From positions 1-6,990 of the forward strand of contig BNUF01000122.1 of assembly GCA_025997155.1 (NCBI GenBank): 6,990 nt of DNA, read 5' to 3'. Source of the stretch: Clostridia bacterium. GTDB taxonomy: Bacteria; Bacillota; Clostridia; Lachnospirales; WQUN01. This document shows, in pieces, positions 1-6,680 of the stretch (within the stretch, counting starts at the first letter, position 1; each line of letters begins with the position of its first letter). The notes beneath the pieces were generated by a model. That model saw nothing but the letters and a program-made list of their open reading frames with translations, searched no databases and was not told the DNA's origin. The translations under genes were made by a program, and so were the position numbers.

Positions 1-103
1 ACGCGCGTCAAGCAGTTTTACCTCAAAACTCGTGGAATCATTCTGCGTAACCTACTCTATCTTTGGGTTGTCTTTCAACAATCCGTAATCTTTCATTGTC
101 AGA
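1..103 (-). repeat. Inverted repeat, left arm (permease coding sequence)
   Basis: Read on the minus strand from 103 to 1, this segment aligns without gaps to 657-759 on the plus strand, with about 12 differences in 103 positions. The repeat is the same part of two paralogous permease genes, in opposite orientation. It may extend past position 1. The differences include the codon that is TAG here and TAT in the right arm. Confidence 0.9.
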
Positions 104-330
104 TAATCAGATTCTTTTGTGTCGTCGCCGCTCTGCATACGGATATTTGTGCGTCCCGCTCCCATTTTGTCGAACTGACTCGTAATCTGCGCCGTTGAAC
201 CCTCGCCGATTGAAGTAATCATAATAACCGAGCCTATACCGATGATTATACCAAGCATTGTGAGGGCGGCGCGCATTTTGTTCCCGAATACGTTTTTCAC
301 CGCCGTTTTAATGCTTTGGAAAATATTCAT
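1..330 (-). pseudogene. MacB-type ABC permease, N-terminal part with premature amber stop, runs off the left edge
   Basis: The reading frame begins at ATG 328-330, behind GGAGG at 338-342, and overlaps the preceding ATPase stop as ATGA, so the two were translationally coupled. The first 92 residues match the start of FtsX/MacB permeases: a cytoplasmic amphipathic stretch, NKMRAALTMLGIIIGIGSV forming the first membrane helix (about residues 17-40), then the start of the extracytoplasmic domain. TAG at 52-54 stops it at codon 93. The frame after the stop still encodes permease-like residues (NDSTSFEVKLLDAR) to the window edge, as in the paralogue at 660-1644, which has TAT (Tyr) at the same codon. 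TAG is a normal terminator here, since the plus-strand permease ends with it. The product would be a one-helix fragment, so I call it a pseudogene. The rest of the gene, if present, lies to the left. Confidence 0.8.
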
Positions 331-657
331 ACAGCGGCCTCCTTCTTCGGGGTTATAATTCTGTCGGAAACAGGGGCGTCCGAAACAATCAATCCGTCCT
401 TGAAACTTACTATACGTTTTGTGTGCTGCGCGATATCCGGCTCGTGTGTCACCATAACGATAGTCGCGCCGTCGTCGTTAAGCCCCTGAAAAATCGCCAT
501 AATCTCCTCGCCCGAGCGGCTGTCAAGGTTGCCTGTCGGTTCGTCCGCGAGCAGCAGGCTGGGGGAGTTCACCAAGGCGCGGGCAATCGCCACGCGCTGT
601 CTTTGCCCGCCCGACATTTCATTCGGCTTATGTTTCACGCGGTCGCCTAGCCCGACT
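327..657 (-). pseudogene. MacB/LolD-type ABC transporter ATPase, C-terminal half only
   Basis: This is the nucleotide-binding subunit that would power the adjacent permease by ATP hydrolysis at the membrane's inner face. Visible in order are the signature loop [15 protein letters not shown], Walker B LLLADEP, D-loop GNLDS, and the switch histidine in VMVTHEPD, followed by a short C-terminal tail ending KKEAAV. The frame is good back to about 650 ([11 protein letters not shown]). It then enters sequence belonging to the inverted permease repeat and meets a TAA about three codons later. The Walker A and Q-loop half, roughly 120 residues of a usual 220-240, is absent, so the fragment cannot bind ATP normally. 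A GTG at 636-638 could start a 103-residue peptide, but no family member begins there. The missing half is probably lost by rearrangement or misassembly at about 655-661. Confidence 0.85.
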
Positions 658-759
658 CTGTCAATGAAAGATTACGAATTGTTGAAAAACAACCCGAATA
701 TAAAGTATGTTTCGCCGAATGATTCCACGAGTTTTGAATTAAAACTGCTTGACCCGCGT
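657..759 (+). repeat. Inverted repeat, right arm (permease coding sequence)
   Basis: This is the partner of the left arm at 1-103, separated from it by 553 bp. Similarity starts abruptly at about 657-660, exactly where recognisable ATPase sequence on the other strand stops, so this is the rearrangement junction. A few bases (CTCTGTCA) could belong to either side, which would fit joining at a short microhomology. Confidence 0.9.
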
Positions 760-1644
760 GAGACGAAAACGGCGAACGTTACGGGAATTACGCCCGATTA
801 CAAGGAAATCCAAAATCAGACGCTGTTGTACGGACGGTATATAAACGATAACGACATTGACGAGGAAAACAAGGTTTGCCTAATCAACGACACCACGGCG
901 GAAAAGGTTTTCGGCAAAAAAGACGAGAGTGTGATTGGCGAACGCGTTTCGCTTAAGACATGGCGCGGTACGCAGAAATACACGATTGTCGGGCTTTTGC
1001 AAAACGACAACGCCGCCCTTGAGTCGCAGTACGGCGACGCGTTTCCCGAAACTCTGTATGTCCCCGTTTCGGCACTTCTTCGTTTCAACGGCGAAAAGAG
1101 AATCAACAGTTTCACCGCGCTTTTCACCGACCCGAATACGATTGACGACGTTTCGCCACAAATTACGGATATGCTGAACGCCGCCCACAAGACCACCGAC
1201 AAATACTATATACAGAATATGATGAATATTGCCGAACAGATAACCTCCGCGACAAAGACGATGACTATGCTTATCGGCTCGATTGCGGCGATTTCCCTTG
1301 TCGTCGGCGGTATCGGCGTGATGAACATAATGCTTGTGACAGTCACGGAACGCACGCGTGAAATCGGCATAAGAAAGTCTATCGGGGCGCAAAATAAAAA
1401 TATCCTTATGCAGTTCCTGATTGAGGCGATAATACTGACGGGCATAGGCGGCGCGTTGGGGCTTCTTCTCGGCTATTTCGGAGGGAGTTTCGCGGGCAAG
1501 GCAATGTCGATTACGACTGTGATGTCGCTGAACTCCGTTTTGCTGGCGGTGGGCGTGTCGATTGGGATTGGCGTTATTTTCGGGGTGTTCCCCGCGTACA
1601 AGGCGGCGAAACTCGACCCCATAGACGCGTTGCGGTACGAATAG
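660..1644 (+). pseudogene. MacB-type ABC permease, body and C-terminal membrane domain lacking the first helix
   Basis: The segment encodes most of an FtsX/MacB permease, from the early extracytoplasmic domain ([10 protein letters not shown]) to a normal end at DPIDALRYE. It has the classic C-terminal layout: a membrane helix at about 1261-1341, the conserved loop ERTREIGIRKSIGA, a helix at about 1411-1494, and a last helix at about 1534-1602. About 85 N-terminal residues, including the first helix and cytoplasmic start, are missing. The frame stays open upstream to a TTG at 529, but those codons are antisense to the ATPase and not permease-like. ATG 664-666 has no Shine-Dalgarno sequence. 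The missing piece lies just next door, inverted, at 104-330. The stop overlaps the ribosome-binding site of the regulator gene, so this was the upstream member of that operon. It is intact if the junction is an assembly error or is reversible. Confidence 0.8.
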
Positions 1645-1653
1645 GAGGGTATT

Positions 1654-2346
1654 ATGGAACACAAGAAGATTTTGGTAATCGAGGACGAGAAGAAACTGGC
1701 GCGGTTTATGGAACTTGAACTGGCGCACGAAGGGTATTCCGTTAGTATAGCGTATGACGGCGAGGAGGGGCTTAGTCTCTTTAACGCTAACGCGTATGAC
1801 TTGATTCTTATGGATTTAATGCTGCCGAAAGTCAACGGGCTTGAAGTGACGAGAAGAATACGCAAAACCTCGAAAATTCCGATAATAATGCTTACGGCAA
1901 GAGGGGAAGTTATGGACAAAGTCTCGGGGCTTGACAGCGGCGCGGACGATTATGTCACAAAACCTTTCGCGATTGAGGAAGTTTTGGCGCGAATGAGGGT
2001 GGCGTTTAAAAGGCAGGATAGTGACGAGGCGCAAACCGATAAACTTACCCTCGGGAAACTGAGCCTTGACGTGAAAAGCCGCGAGGTGTCCTACGACGCC
2101 AACGAGCTTGATTTGACAAAGACGGAGTTCGAGCTGCTTAAATACCTTATGGAAAACAAGGGGATTGTGCTTTCACGCGAGCAGATACTGAACAACGTGT
2201 GGGGGTACGATTATATGGGCGAGACGAACGTTGTGGACGTTTATGTGCGGTATCTCCGCACAAAAATCGACGAGCGTTTTGCCGTCAAGATGATTTACAC
2301 CGCGAGAGGGGTCGGGTACATTGCGAAACCGTCCGAAACGGCGTAA
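1654..2346 (+). CDS. OmpR/PhoB-family response regulator
   Basis: This is a DNA-binding response regulator of usual length (230 residues), phosphorylated by the kinase encoded next to it. The receiver domain (about 1-118) has the acidic pair E10-D11, phospho-acceptor D54 in ILMDLMLP, T81 in MLTAR and K103 in VTKPF. The C-terminal winged helix (about 130-225) shows TKTEFELLKYLMENKG, the recognition-helix region VVDVYVRYLRTKID and the final hairpin ARGVGYI. The ATG lies 4-9 bases after GGAGGG, which itself overlaps the permease stop, so it is co-transcribed with the permease. The likely target is the exporter operon, inferred from position. All key residues are present and nothing looks damaged. 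Confidence 0.95.
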   Translation: MEHKKILVIEDEKKLARFMELELAHEGYSVSIAYDGEEGLSLFNANAYDLILMDLMLPKVNGLEVTRRIRKTSKIPIIMLTARGEVMDKVSGLDSGADDYVTKPFAIEEVLARMRVAFKRQDSDEAQTDKLTLGKLSLDVKSREVSYDANELDLTKTEFELLKYLMENKGIVLSREQILNNVWGYDYMGETNVVDVYVRYLRTKIDERFAVKMIYTARGVGYIAKPSETA

Positions 2347-3640
2347 AATTTCAAAGATAACCTTGACAAACAAGATTACGCTTATGTACGGCGTGATTTT
2401 CGCGGTCGGGATTATGGTGATAAGCGTCGTTTTGTTTGTGAACGTGATGAATCTGTACCGAACGATTGCGCGAAATGACATTAATGACGCGCTCTCAAAG
2501 GTTTCGGATTATGTCAAGGAAAACGGGATACCTGATAATGAGACTATCCGCGGGATTGTCGGCGACGACAATATTATAATCGAGCTTCAGATGCTGCGGC
2601 AGGATATGAAAATTATGATAAGGCGGGGAAACCAGCCCGATTTCGGAACGCGGAGCGAACGGCAGATTTCACGAGACGGAAATAATTATATGCTGCGCGG
2701 GTATCGTTCTATTGACGGCGAACGGGCGACAATCAAAATTTTCGTGCTGTCGTTTATGGTTTTTAACGTAATCGGGATTGCGGCGGCGTTTTTTGTCGGG
2801 CGGTATATAAGCGTTAAGACGCTCAAGCCGATTCGGGATTTGATACACCTTGCGTCTAAGATGAGTATTGACGATTTGGATAAACGAATTGAAATCGACG
2901 AGAACGCGCCCGACGACGAGATAAAACTCCTGACGAATACTTTTAATGATATGACGGAGAGGTTGGCTCTCTCGTTTGATATGCAGACGCGGTTTATACA
3001 GGACGCGTCGCACGAGCTGCGCACCCCGATTTCGGTTATACAGGGGTACGCGAATATATTGTCGCGGTGGGGGAAGGACGACCCGGAGGTTTTGACGGAA
3101 TCTGTCGAGTCGATAAAGTCCGAGACGGAGCGAATGACCGCGCTTGTGAAAAAACTTCTGTATCTGGCGAGCAACGAGGAGATTACGGCAAAGACGGAGG
3201 TTTCGCTTAACGATTGCGCCAAGGAGGCGGCGGACGAACTTTCGGTGATTGAGATGCCGCATACTATACGTATATTCGACGAGGCCAAAACGAATATTTA
3301 CGGCGACAAGGATTTGATTCGCCAGCTGTTGATTATTTTTATAGAAAACTCCATAAAATACAGACGAAACGACGAGGCAAATATTGAAATCCATATAGGT
3401 GAAGGTTTTTTCTCCGTAAAAGACGACGGACTGGGGATTGGGGCGGAGGATATTCCGCATATCTTCAAGCGGTTTTACCGCGGGGACAAGTCCAGAAGTC
3501 AGACAATCAGCGGTACGGGGCTTGGGCTGTCTATCGCCGAAAGAATTATACAGTTGCACGGCGCGAAAGTGTCATTGACGAGTGCCGTCCTTTCGGGTAC
3601 GGAAATCACGGTGAAATTCCCGGATTTATCAAAGGAGTGA
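2321..3640 (+). CDS. Membrane sensor histidine kinase (HAMP, HisKA, HATPase)
   Basis: This is the sensor partner of the upstream regulator; it autophosphorylates on histidine and passes the phosphate to D54 of that protein. Domains in order: a basic N-terminus, membrane helix about 20-44, an extracytoplasmic sensor loop of about 95 residues, second helix about 138-163, HAMP about 164-217, dimerisation domain with H231 in DASHELRTP, and an ATPase domain with N343 in IENSIKYR, G1 box KDDGLGIG, F box FKRFYRG and G2 box GTGLGLSIAERI. Length (439) is normal. The start is TTG at 2321, inside the regulator's last codons, with GAGAGGGG about 10 bases upstream. This overlap suggests translational coupling and fixed stoichiometry. 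The architecture resembles kinases that sense envelope or antimicrobial stress, but the signal cannot be read from the sequence. Confidence 0.95.
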   Translation: MRNRPKRRKISKITLTNKITLMYGVIFAVGIMVISVVLFVNVMNLYRTIARNDINDALSKVSDYVKENGIPDNETIRGIVGDDNIIIELQMLRQDMKIMIRRGNQPDFGTRSERQISRDGNNYMLRGYRSIDGERATIKIFVLSFMVFNVIGIAAAFFVGRYISVKTLKPIRDLIHLASKMSIDDLDKRIEIDENAPDDEIKLLTNTFNDMTERLALSFDMQTRFIQDASHELRTPISVIQGYANILSRWGKDDPEVLTESVESIKSETERMTALVKKLLYLASNEEITAKTEVSLNDCAKEAADELSVIEMPHTIRIFDEAKTNIYGDKDLIRQLLIIFIENSIKYRRNDEANIEIHIGEGFFSVKDDGLGIGAEDIPHIFKRFYRGDKSRSQTISGTGLGLSIAERIIQLHGAKVSLTSAVLSGTEITVKFPDLSKE

Positions 3641-3646
3641 ATTGGG

Positions 3647-4687
3647 TTGAAAAAAGTTGTTGCGGCACTTATAGTCCTGATGTTTTCGGTCAATGTGTTC
3701 GCCGCCGAGACAAAGACGATAACGGTAGACGACGCGGTAACAAAGGCGTTTAACAACAGCAACGAAATCAAAAAGTTGCAGGAGAGCGCGTATCTCACGG
3801 AGCAGAACCACGACAAACTTTTGGAGAATTTTTATATGGCGGGGGGGACGGAGGCGGGTATTTCCGCCGCTGTCGCCCTGACGCGAAACGAAATTGACAG
3901 CGCGTTGTCCCTGCCGAATATCACGAGCCAAAAGACAGGGCTTAAAATAACAATATCAAGGTACTTTACGGCAATTCTCTCTGCTGAGGCGGATTTGGAA
4001 CTCTACACAAAACAACTTGAGATTGAGAAAAAAGAACTTGTCATTTCGGCGGTGAGGACGAAACTGGGGCAAATGTCAAAGTCGGAGTACGAGGGGCTGG
4101 AGACGGCGTACAATAAGAACGCCGCGAACAAGACAGCTAAGGAACGCGCCATAGCGGACGCGTACACCAACCTTAACACAATTATGGGAACGTCGGACAA
4201 TTACAAAATCGTGCCTCCCGACATTCGGTATGAAGAACTTAAAAATACGAATCTTGTCGGGTACATCAACACCGCGCTCGACACAAACATTAAAATCAAA
4301 CAGTCGCTCGAGAATTACCGCGCCCAAAAATATGAATACGATATCACTATTTTTGACGACTCCCTTTCAAAAGAGACCGCTGAAATCAAGATGAATCAGG
4401 CACAGCGCGACTTGGAAGACCAAAAAACGAACCTCACGAATACCCTTAGTTCAAACTACGACGATATAAAAAATCTTGAACTCGCGGTAAAGCTGGCAAA
4501 AGACGATTACGAAAATATGGAAAAACAAATGAAGATTAAACAGACACAGCTTCAAATCGGCAAAACCACGCAAATAGACGTTGACAAATACGCGCTTGAA
4601 ATGGAAAACGCGAAAAACGACATAACCAACAAGGAATACGAACATTTTATCAAGGTTATGACTTTCCAAAACGCCGATATTATTTGA
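3647..4687 (+). CDS. TolC-like outer membrane efflux family protein with signal peptide
   Basis: This exported protein resembles the outer membrane efflux (OEP/TolC) family, the outer conduit of tripartite exporters. The first 20 residues (MKKVVAALIVLMFSVNVFAA) are a signal peptide likely cut near 19-20. The rest is rich in charged coiled-coil helix and shows the two family repeats: about 100-182 (SRYFTAILSAEADLELYT, KLGQMSKSEYEG) and about 270-345 (LQIGKTTQIDVDKYALEME). At 346 residues it is shorter than classical TolC proteins (400-490), and the membrane-barrel segments are hard to see, as in many TolC-like proteins of Bacillota. It might span only the periplasm or wall zone. The start is TTG at 3647, nine bases after AAAGGAG, which contains the kinase's last codons. 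It closes the operon and probably partners the MacB-type permease; no adaptor gene is visible. Confidence 0.85.
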   Translation: MKKVVAALIVLMFSVNVFAAETKTITVDDAVTKAFNNSNEIKKLQESAYLTEQNHDKLLENFYMAGGTEAGISAAVALTRNEIDSALSLPNITSQKTGLKITISRYFTAILSAEADLELYTKQLEIEKKELVISAVRTKLGQMSKSEYEGLETAYNKNAANKTAKERAIADAYTNLNTIMGTSDNYKIVPPDIRYEELKNTNLVGYINTALDTNIKIKQSLENYRAQKYEYDITIFDDSLSKETAEIKMNQAQRDLEDQKTNLTNTLSSNYDDIKNLELAVKLAKDDYENMEKQMKIKQTQLQIGKTTQIDVDKYALEMENAKNDITNKEYEHFIKVMTFQNADII

Positions 4688-4693
4688 TTTACT

Positions 4694-4723
4694 GAGGACG
4701 GCATATGCCGTTCTCTTTTTATT
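4694..4723 (+). terminator. Rho-independent terminator after the TolC-like gene
   Basis: Seven bases after the stop, GAGGACGG and CCGTTCTC pair (one G-T wobble) around the loop CATATG, followed by CTTTTTATT. The centre ACGGCATATGCCGT is itself a perfect palindrome. This ends the exporter-sensor operon. Confidence 0.85.
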
Positions 4724-4850
4724 CTACAAACTTTTTGATAAGTGGTTTTTTATTGAATAAATAACGCGCTTTTGTTAAATAATAGATTAAAACATTTACA
4801 TTTAACTACGATTATGATTGTATATATAGATTTCTAAGGAGGAATACATT
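4724..4850 (+). promoter_or_regulatory. AT-rich leader and probable promoter region of spoVT
   Basis: This 127-bp gap lies between a terminator and spoVT, so spoVT should have its own promoter here. I see several AT-rich hexamers (TTGAAT at 4753, TTTACA at 4795, TATATA at 4821) but no pair with convincing spacing, and no clear sigma-G match, although sigma G drives spoVT in Bacillus subtilis. A strong Shine-Dalgarno AAGGAGG at 4836-4842 sits eight bases before the TTG start and fixes the start choice. Confidence 0.5.
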
Positions 4851-5393
4851 TTGAAGGCAACGGGAATAGTACGGCGGATTGACGATTTGGGGCGGGTGGT
4901 TATCCCGAAAGAAATACGGCGCACCTTGCGTATCCGCGAGGGCGACCCTCTCGAAATTTTCACAGACCGCGAGGGCGAGGTAATTTTGAAAAAGTATTCC
5001 CCCATAGGCGAGCTTGGAAATTTCGCGAAAGAATACGCCGACAGCCTTTCTCAATCGTCGGGGCATATCACCTGCATAGTTGACAAAGACCAGATAATCG
5101 CGGCGTCGGGCGGCTCAAAAAAAGACTTTATGGAAAAACATATAACGGAAGCGTTTGAAACGGCAATCAACAGCCGCGCCGCAATTACGGCGACACGCGG
5201 GGCAAAGGAATTTGTCCAGCTGCTTGACGGCGACGACGAACTGTACGCACACCAGATAATCGCGCCGATAGTCTCCGAGGGGGACGTTCTCGGCGCGGTC
5301 GTTATGCTTTCGCCCGACAAGAAAATGGGCGAAGTCGAAGGAAAACTGGCGCAAACGGCGGCGGGATTCCTTGCGCGTCAAATGGAACAATAA
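4851..5393 (+). CDS. spoVT: Stage V sporulation protein T, AbrB-family regulator
   Basis: SpoVT is a transcription factor of the developing forespore that adjusts sigma-G-dependent genes and affects spore coat, germination and resistance. The length, 180 residues, is close to the 178 of the Bacillus subtilis protein. The N-terminal 50 residues are the AbrB swapped-hairpin DNA-binding domain, almost identical to known SpoVT (MKATGIVRRIDDLGRVVIPK, RTLRIREGDPLEIF). Residues 55-178 form the GAF-like regulatory domain, more diverged in the middle but ending in the characteristic TAAGFLARQMEQ. The start is TTG, behind a strong AAGGAGG. It stands alone between two terminators, so it is a monocistronic unit unrelated to the exporter operon. 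I see nothing damaged. Its presence is the main evidence for an endospore-forming host. Confidence 0.97.
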   Translation: MKATGIVRRIDDLGRVVIPKEIRRTLRIREGDPLEIFTDREGEVILKKYSPIGELGNFAKEYADSLSQSSGHITCIVDKDQIIAASGGSKKDFMEKHITEAFETAINSRAAITATRGAKEFVQLLDGDDELYAHQIIAPIVSEGDVLGAVVMLSPDKKMGEVEGKLAQTAAGFLARQMEQ

Positions 5394-5394
5394 C

Positions 5395-5436
5395 AAAGAA
5401 ACGACGGCAAATATCTTATTCGCCGTCGTTTCTTTT
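5395..5436 (+). terminator. Terminator after spoVT, possibly bidirectional
   Basis: A perfect 14-bp stem (AAAGAAACGACGGC at 5395-5408 with its complement at 5422-5435) encloses a 13-base loop, starting two bases after the stop. The T-rich side reads TTTCTTTTCG on the plus strand and TTTCTTTGTTATT on the minus strand. It can therefore stop spoVT from one side and the convergent pseudogene from the other. Confidence 0.85.
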
Positions 5437-5523
5437 CGCAAGAAGAACGACTATTGCCAAAATCAACAGCCTAAACCGAGTGTCTGGCTTGATTTATTGG
5501 AGCTCGATTTTTTGTCTAAAGCT

Positions 5524-5904
5524 TCAAACTTTTAATTGTCTATACAAAATATGCGGAAATCTATGCATAATGGGTACACAATTTTTATGCTTTGAGAACC
5601 ATTTTTTGTAGGGCTTGTTTTCACTTTCGCGCATATCGCCAAATACGGACAATACAAATCACAGTACCATAGAAATGATTATCATGCATATCAATAACCC
5701 CCTAACAAATACAGGGTTGGCGGTCTCGTATTTATGTGTTATTGCGAATATCAAAACTATTGGTGACAAAATCAAACTCGGAAGTTTCTTTTTTATAGAT
5801 TTTTCACGAACACGCTTCAGTTCAATCCGCCCTTTTTGACTGATTTTAAATTTTTTAGTTTCCGCCTTTCCTCCCCAAACGACGCAAAGTGTCTTAGAGC
5901 CTGT
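5524..5904 (-). pseudogene. Small two-helix membrane protein, 5'-truncated and interrupted by TGA
   Basis: On the minus strand one frame stays open for 78 codons before TGA at 5659-5661, then continues open for another 44 codons to TGA at 5524-5526. It encodes a basic N-terminal stretch (ETKKFKISQKGRIELKRVRE, then KSIKKKLP), a hydrophobic helix (LILSPIVLIFAI), a short loop, then a second hydrophobic run, LLICMIIISMVL, that carries on beyond the stop as FVLSVFG. A helix running straight across the stop suggests the TGA was once a sense codon, for example TGG. There is no credible start codon: the 5' end runs into the insertion-sequence-like repeat at 5894, so the gene was probably cut there. 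I do not recognise the family. TGA is a true stop elsewhere in this window, at the kinase and TolC-like genes. Confidence 0.45.
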
Positions 5905-5913
5905 TCAGTATCT
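5894..5913 (+). repeat. Insertion-sequence end-like repeat, copy 1
   Basis: TTAGAGCCTGTTCAGTATCT matches copy 2 at 5978-5997 in the same orientation at 17 of 20 bases. The GAGCCTGTTCA core resembles termini of IS5-family elements. The intervening 64 bp includes a GC-rich stretch (GGAAGCGGCGACGACGCAG) and is not coding as far as I can see. Confidence 0.7.
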
Positions 5914-5977
5914 CGCTTTTGAAGGATTTTCGAGCAGGTTTTCCGCCTTACAAGGAAGCGGCGACGACGCAGACTCC

Positions 5978-5997
5978 TAAGAGCCTGTTCAAAATCT
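5978..5997 (+). repeat. Insertion-sequence end-like repeat, copy 2 (terminus of the transposase remnant)
   Basis: TAAGAGCCTGTTCAAAATCT contains the reverse complement of the transposase stop codon (TCA at 5989-5991), so the transposase ends inside the element's terminal repeat, as is common in IS5-family elements. No matching inverted end is visible to the right within the window. Confidence 0.7.
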
Positions 5998-6490
5998 TTT
6001 CACAAGAACATCAATCAAAGCCAAAACAACCATTTGGCAAGAATTATGAATTTTACGCTCATAATTTTTAGAAAGTCGGAGGGCTTTATCCGACCAACCG
6101 AAAGTGCGTTCTACGACCCAACGTTTTGGCAAAACCACGAACAAGAAATTTTTTTCACAGAAGATAAATTATCCAAGTTAAGTCCTATCATCTTAACCGC
6201 GCCTTTTCTATCCGTAACGTCCGCCGTTGTAACTACGATAGCGTGGGGTAAATCTTGTGTGTCAACAACGATATGACTCTTTATTCTCCGGACACTTTTT
6301 TGCCCGCGTCATATCCTTTTTCTTCTGCCGTATCGGCGTCTTGAACGCTTTGCGCGTAATTTACCGAACATCGTTTTGTCTTGCGCAAATCTCCGTTCCT
6401 TATTATTCCGAAAGCAGCGTAGTTCCGTATTCACGCTCTTTAGACCAAACATCGTAATAATAGTGAACAAGTCCGCGCTTTGGTAAATAC
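5989..6490 (-). pseudogene. IS5-family transposase, decayed remnant
   Basis: Read on the minus strand, several frames together give a degraded IS5-family DDE transposase. From the N-terminal side: VHYYYDVWSKEREYG (about 6415-6475), a shifted segment AQSVQDADTAEEKGYDAGKK (6288-6356), a two-base insertion, then SHIVVDTQDLPHAIVV through [12 protein letters not shown] (about 6152-6285). Next comes an internal deletion and another shift, then [19 protein letters not shown] to the stop KRF (5989-6135). The first catalytic aspartate (normally in GIID before AQSV) and the second (normally in VDGGY) are lost; the glutamate in VVERTFGW remains. The region before VHYYY, up to about 6600, should hold the N-terminal domain but I cannot reconstruct it. 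The protein cannot be active. The element may also have carried the 84-bp stretch at 5894-5977. Confidence 0.85.
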
Positions 6491-6680
6491 ACGCGGATTC
6501 GTTTATGAGCTTAGTCTTTGCGTTTCGTCCATTTCGCGGAAATTGCCCACCAAAAGCCAAGAGCTTGATAATAGAACAAATGGGGAATTGGGGAATATAA
6601 CGTATTACAACGACTAATAAATAAGCCGTTGCAATAATTTTATCACAAAAAAAGACATGCCGAAAGTAGCAAATGCCCCA
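6491..6680. other. Gene-poor stretch, probably remaining IS debris
   Basis: Open frames here are short or interrupted. The 132-residue minus-strand frame at 6309-6707 only threads across the transposase and recombinase remnants in the wrong register and is not a gene. I see no RNA gene, promoter or terminator that I would defend. Part of it is likely the lost 5' end of the transposase. Confidence 0.5.

Noticed and set aside
52..54. Genome-wide recoding of TAG as a sense codon
   Set aside because: The plus-strand permease ends with TAG at 1642-1644 exactly where the family ends, followed by the next gene's ribosome-binding site, so TAG terminates normally.
1..759. Template/variable repeat pair of a diversity-generating retroelement
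   Set aside because: The arm differences are not biased to adenine positions, the arms are inverted, and no reverse transcriptase is present.
880..1728. Long minus-strand frame of 282 codons opposite the permease
   Set aside because: It is a shadow of the permease, with compositional bias from the complementary strand and no recognisable domain or ribosome-binding site.
5670..5684. Fur-like operator TAGAAATGATTATCA
   Set aside because: It matches 11 of 14 informative bases of the 7-1-7 Fur consensus, but it lies inside the second-helix codons of the minus-strand pseudogene with no promoter or start next to it. Chance in AT-rich coding DNA is more likely.
5615..5839. Plus-strand 74-codon frame
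   Set aside because: No ribosome-binding site, and it is the complement of the minus-strand two-helix frame, which has better protein-like character.
6034..6276. Plus-strand 80-codon frame
   Set aside because: It is antisense to recognisable transposase motifs on the minus strand.
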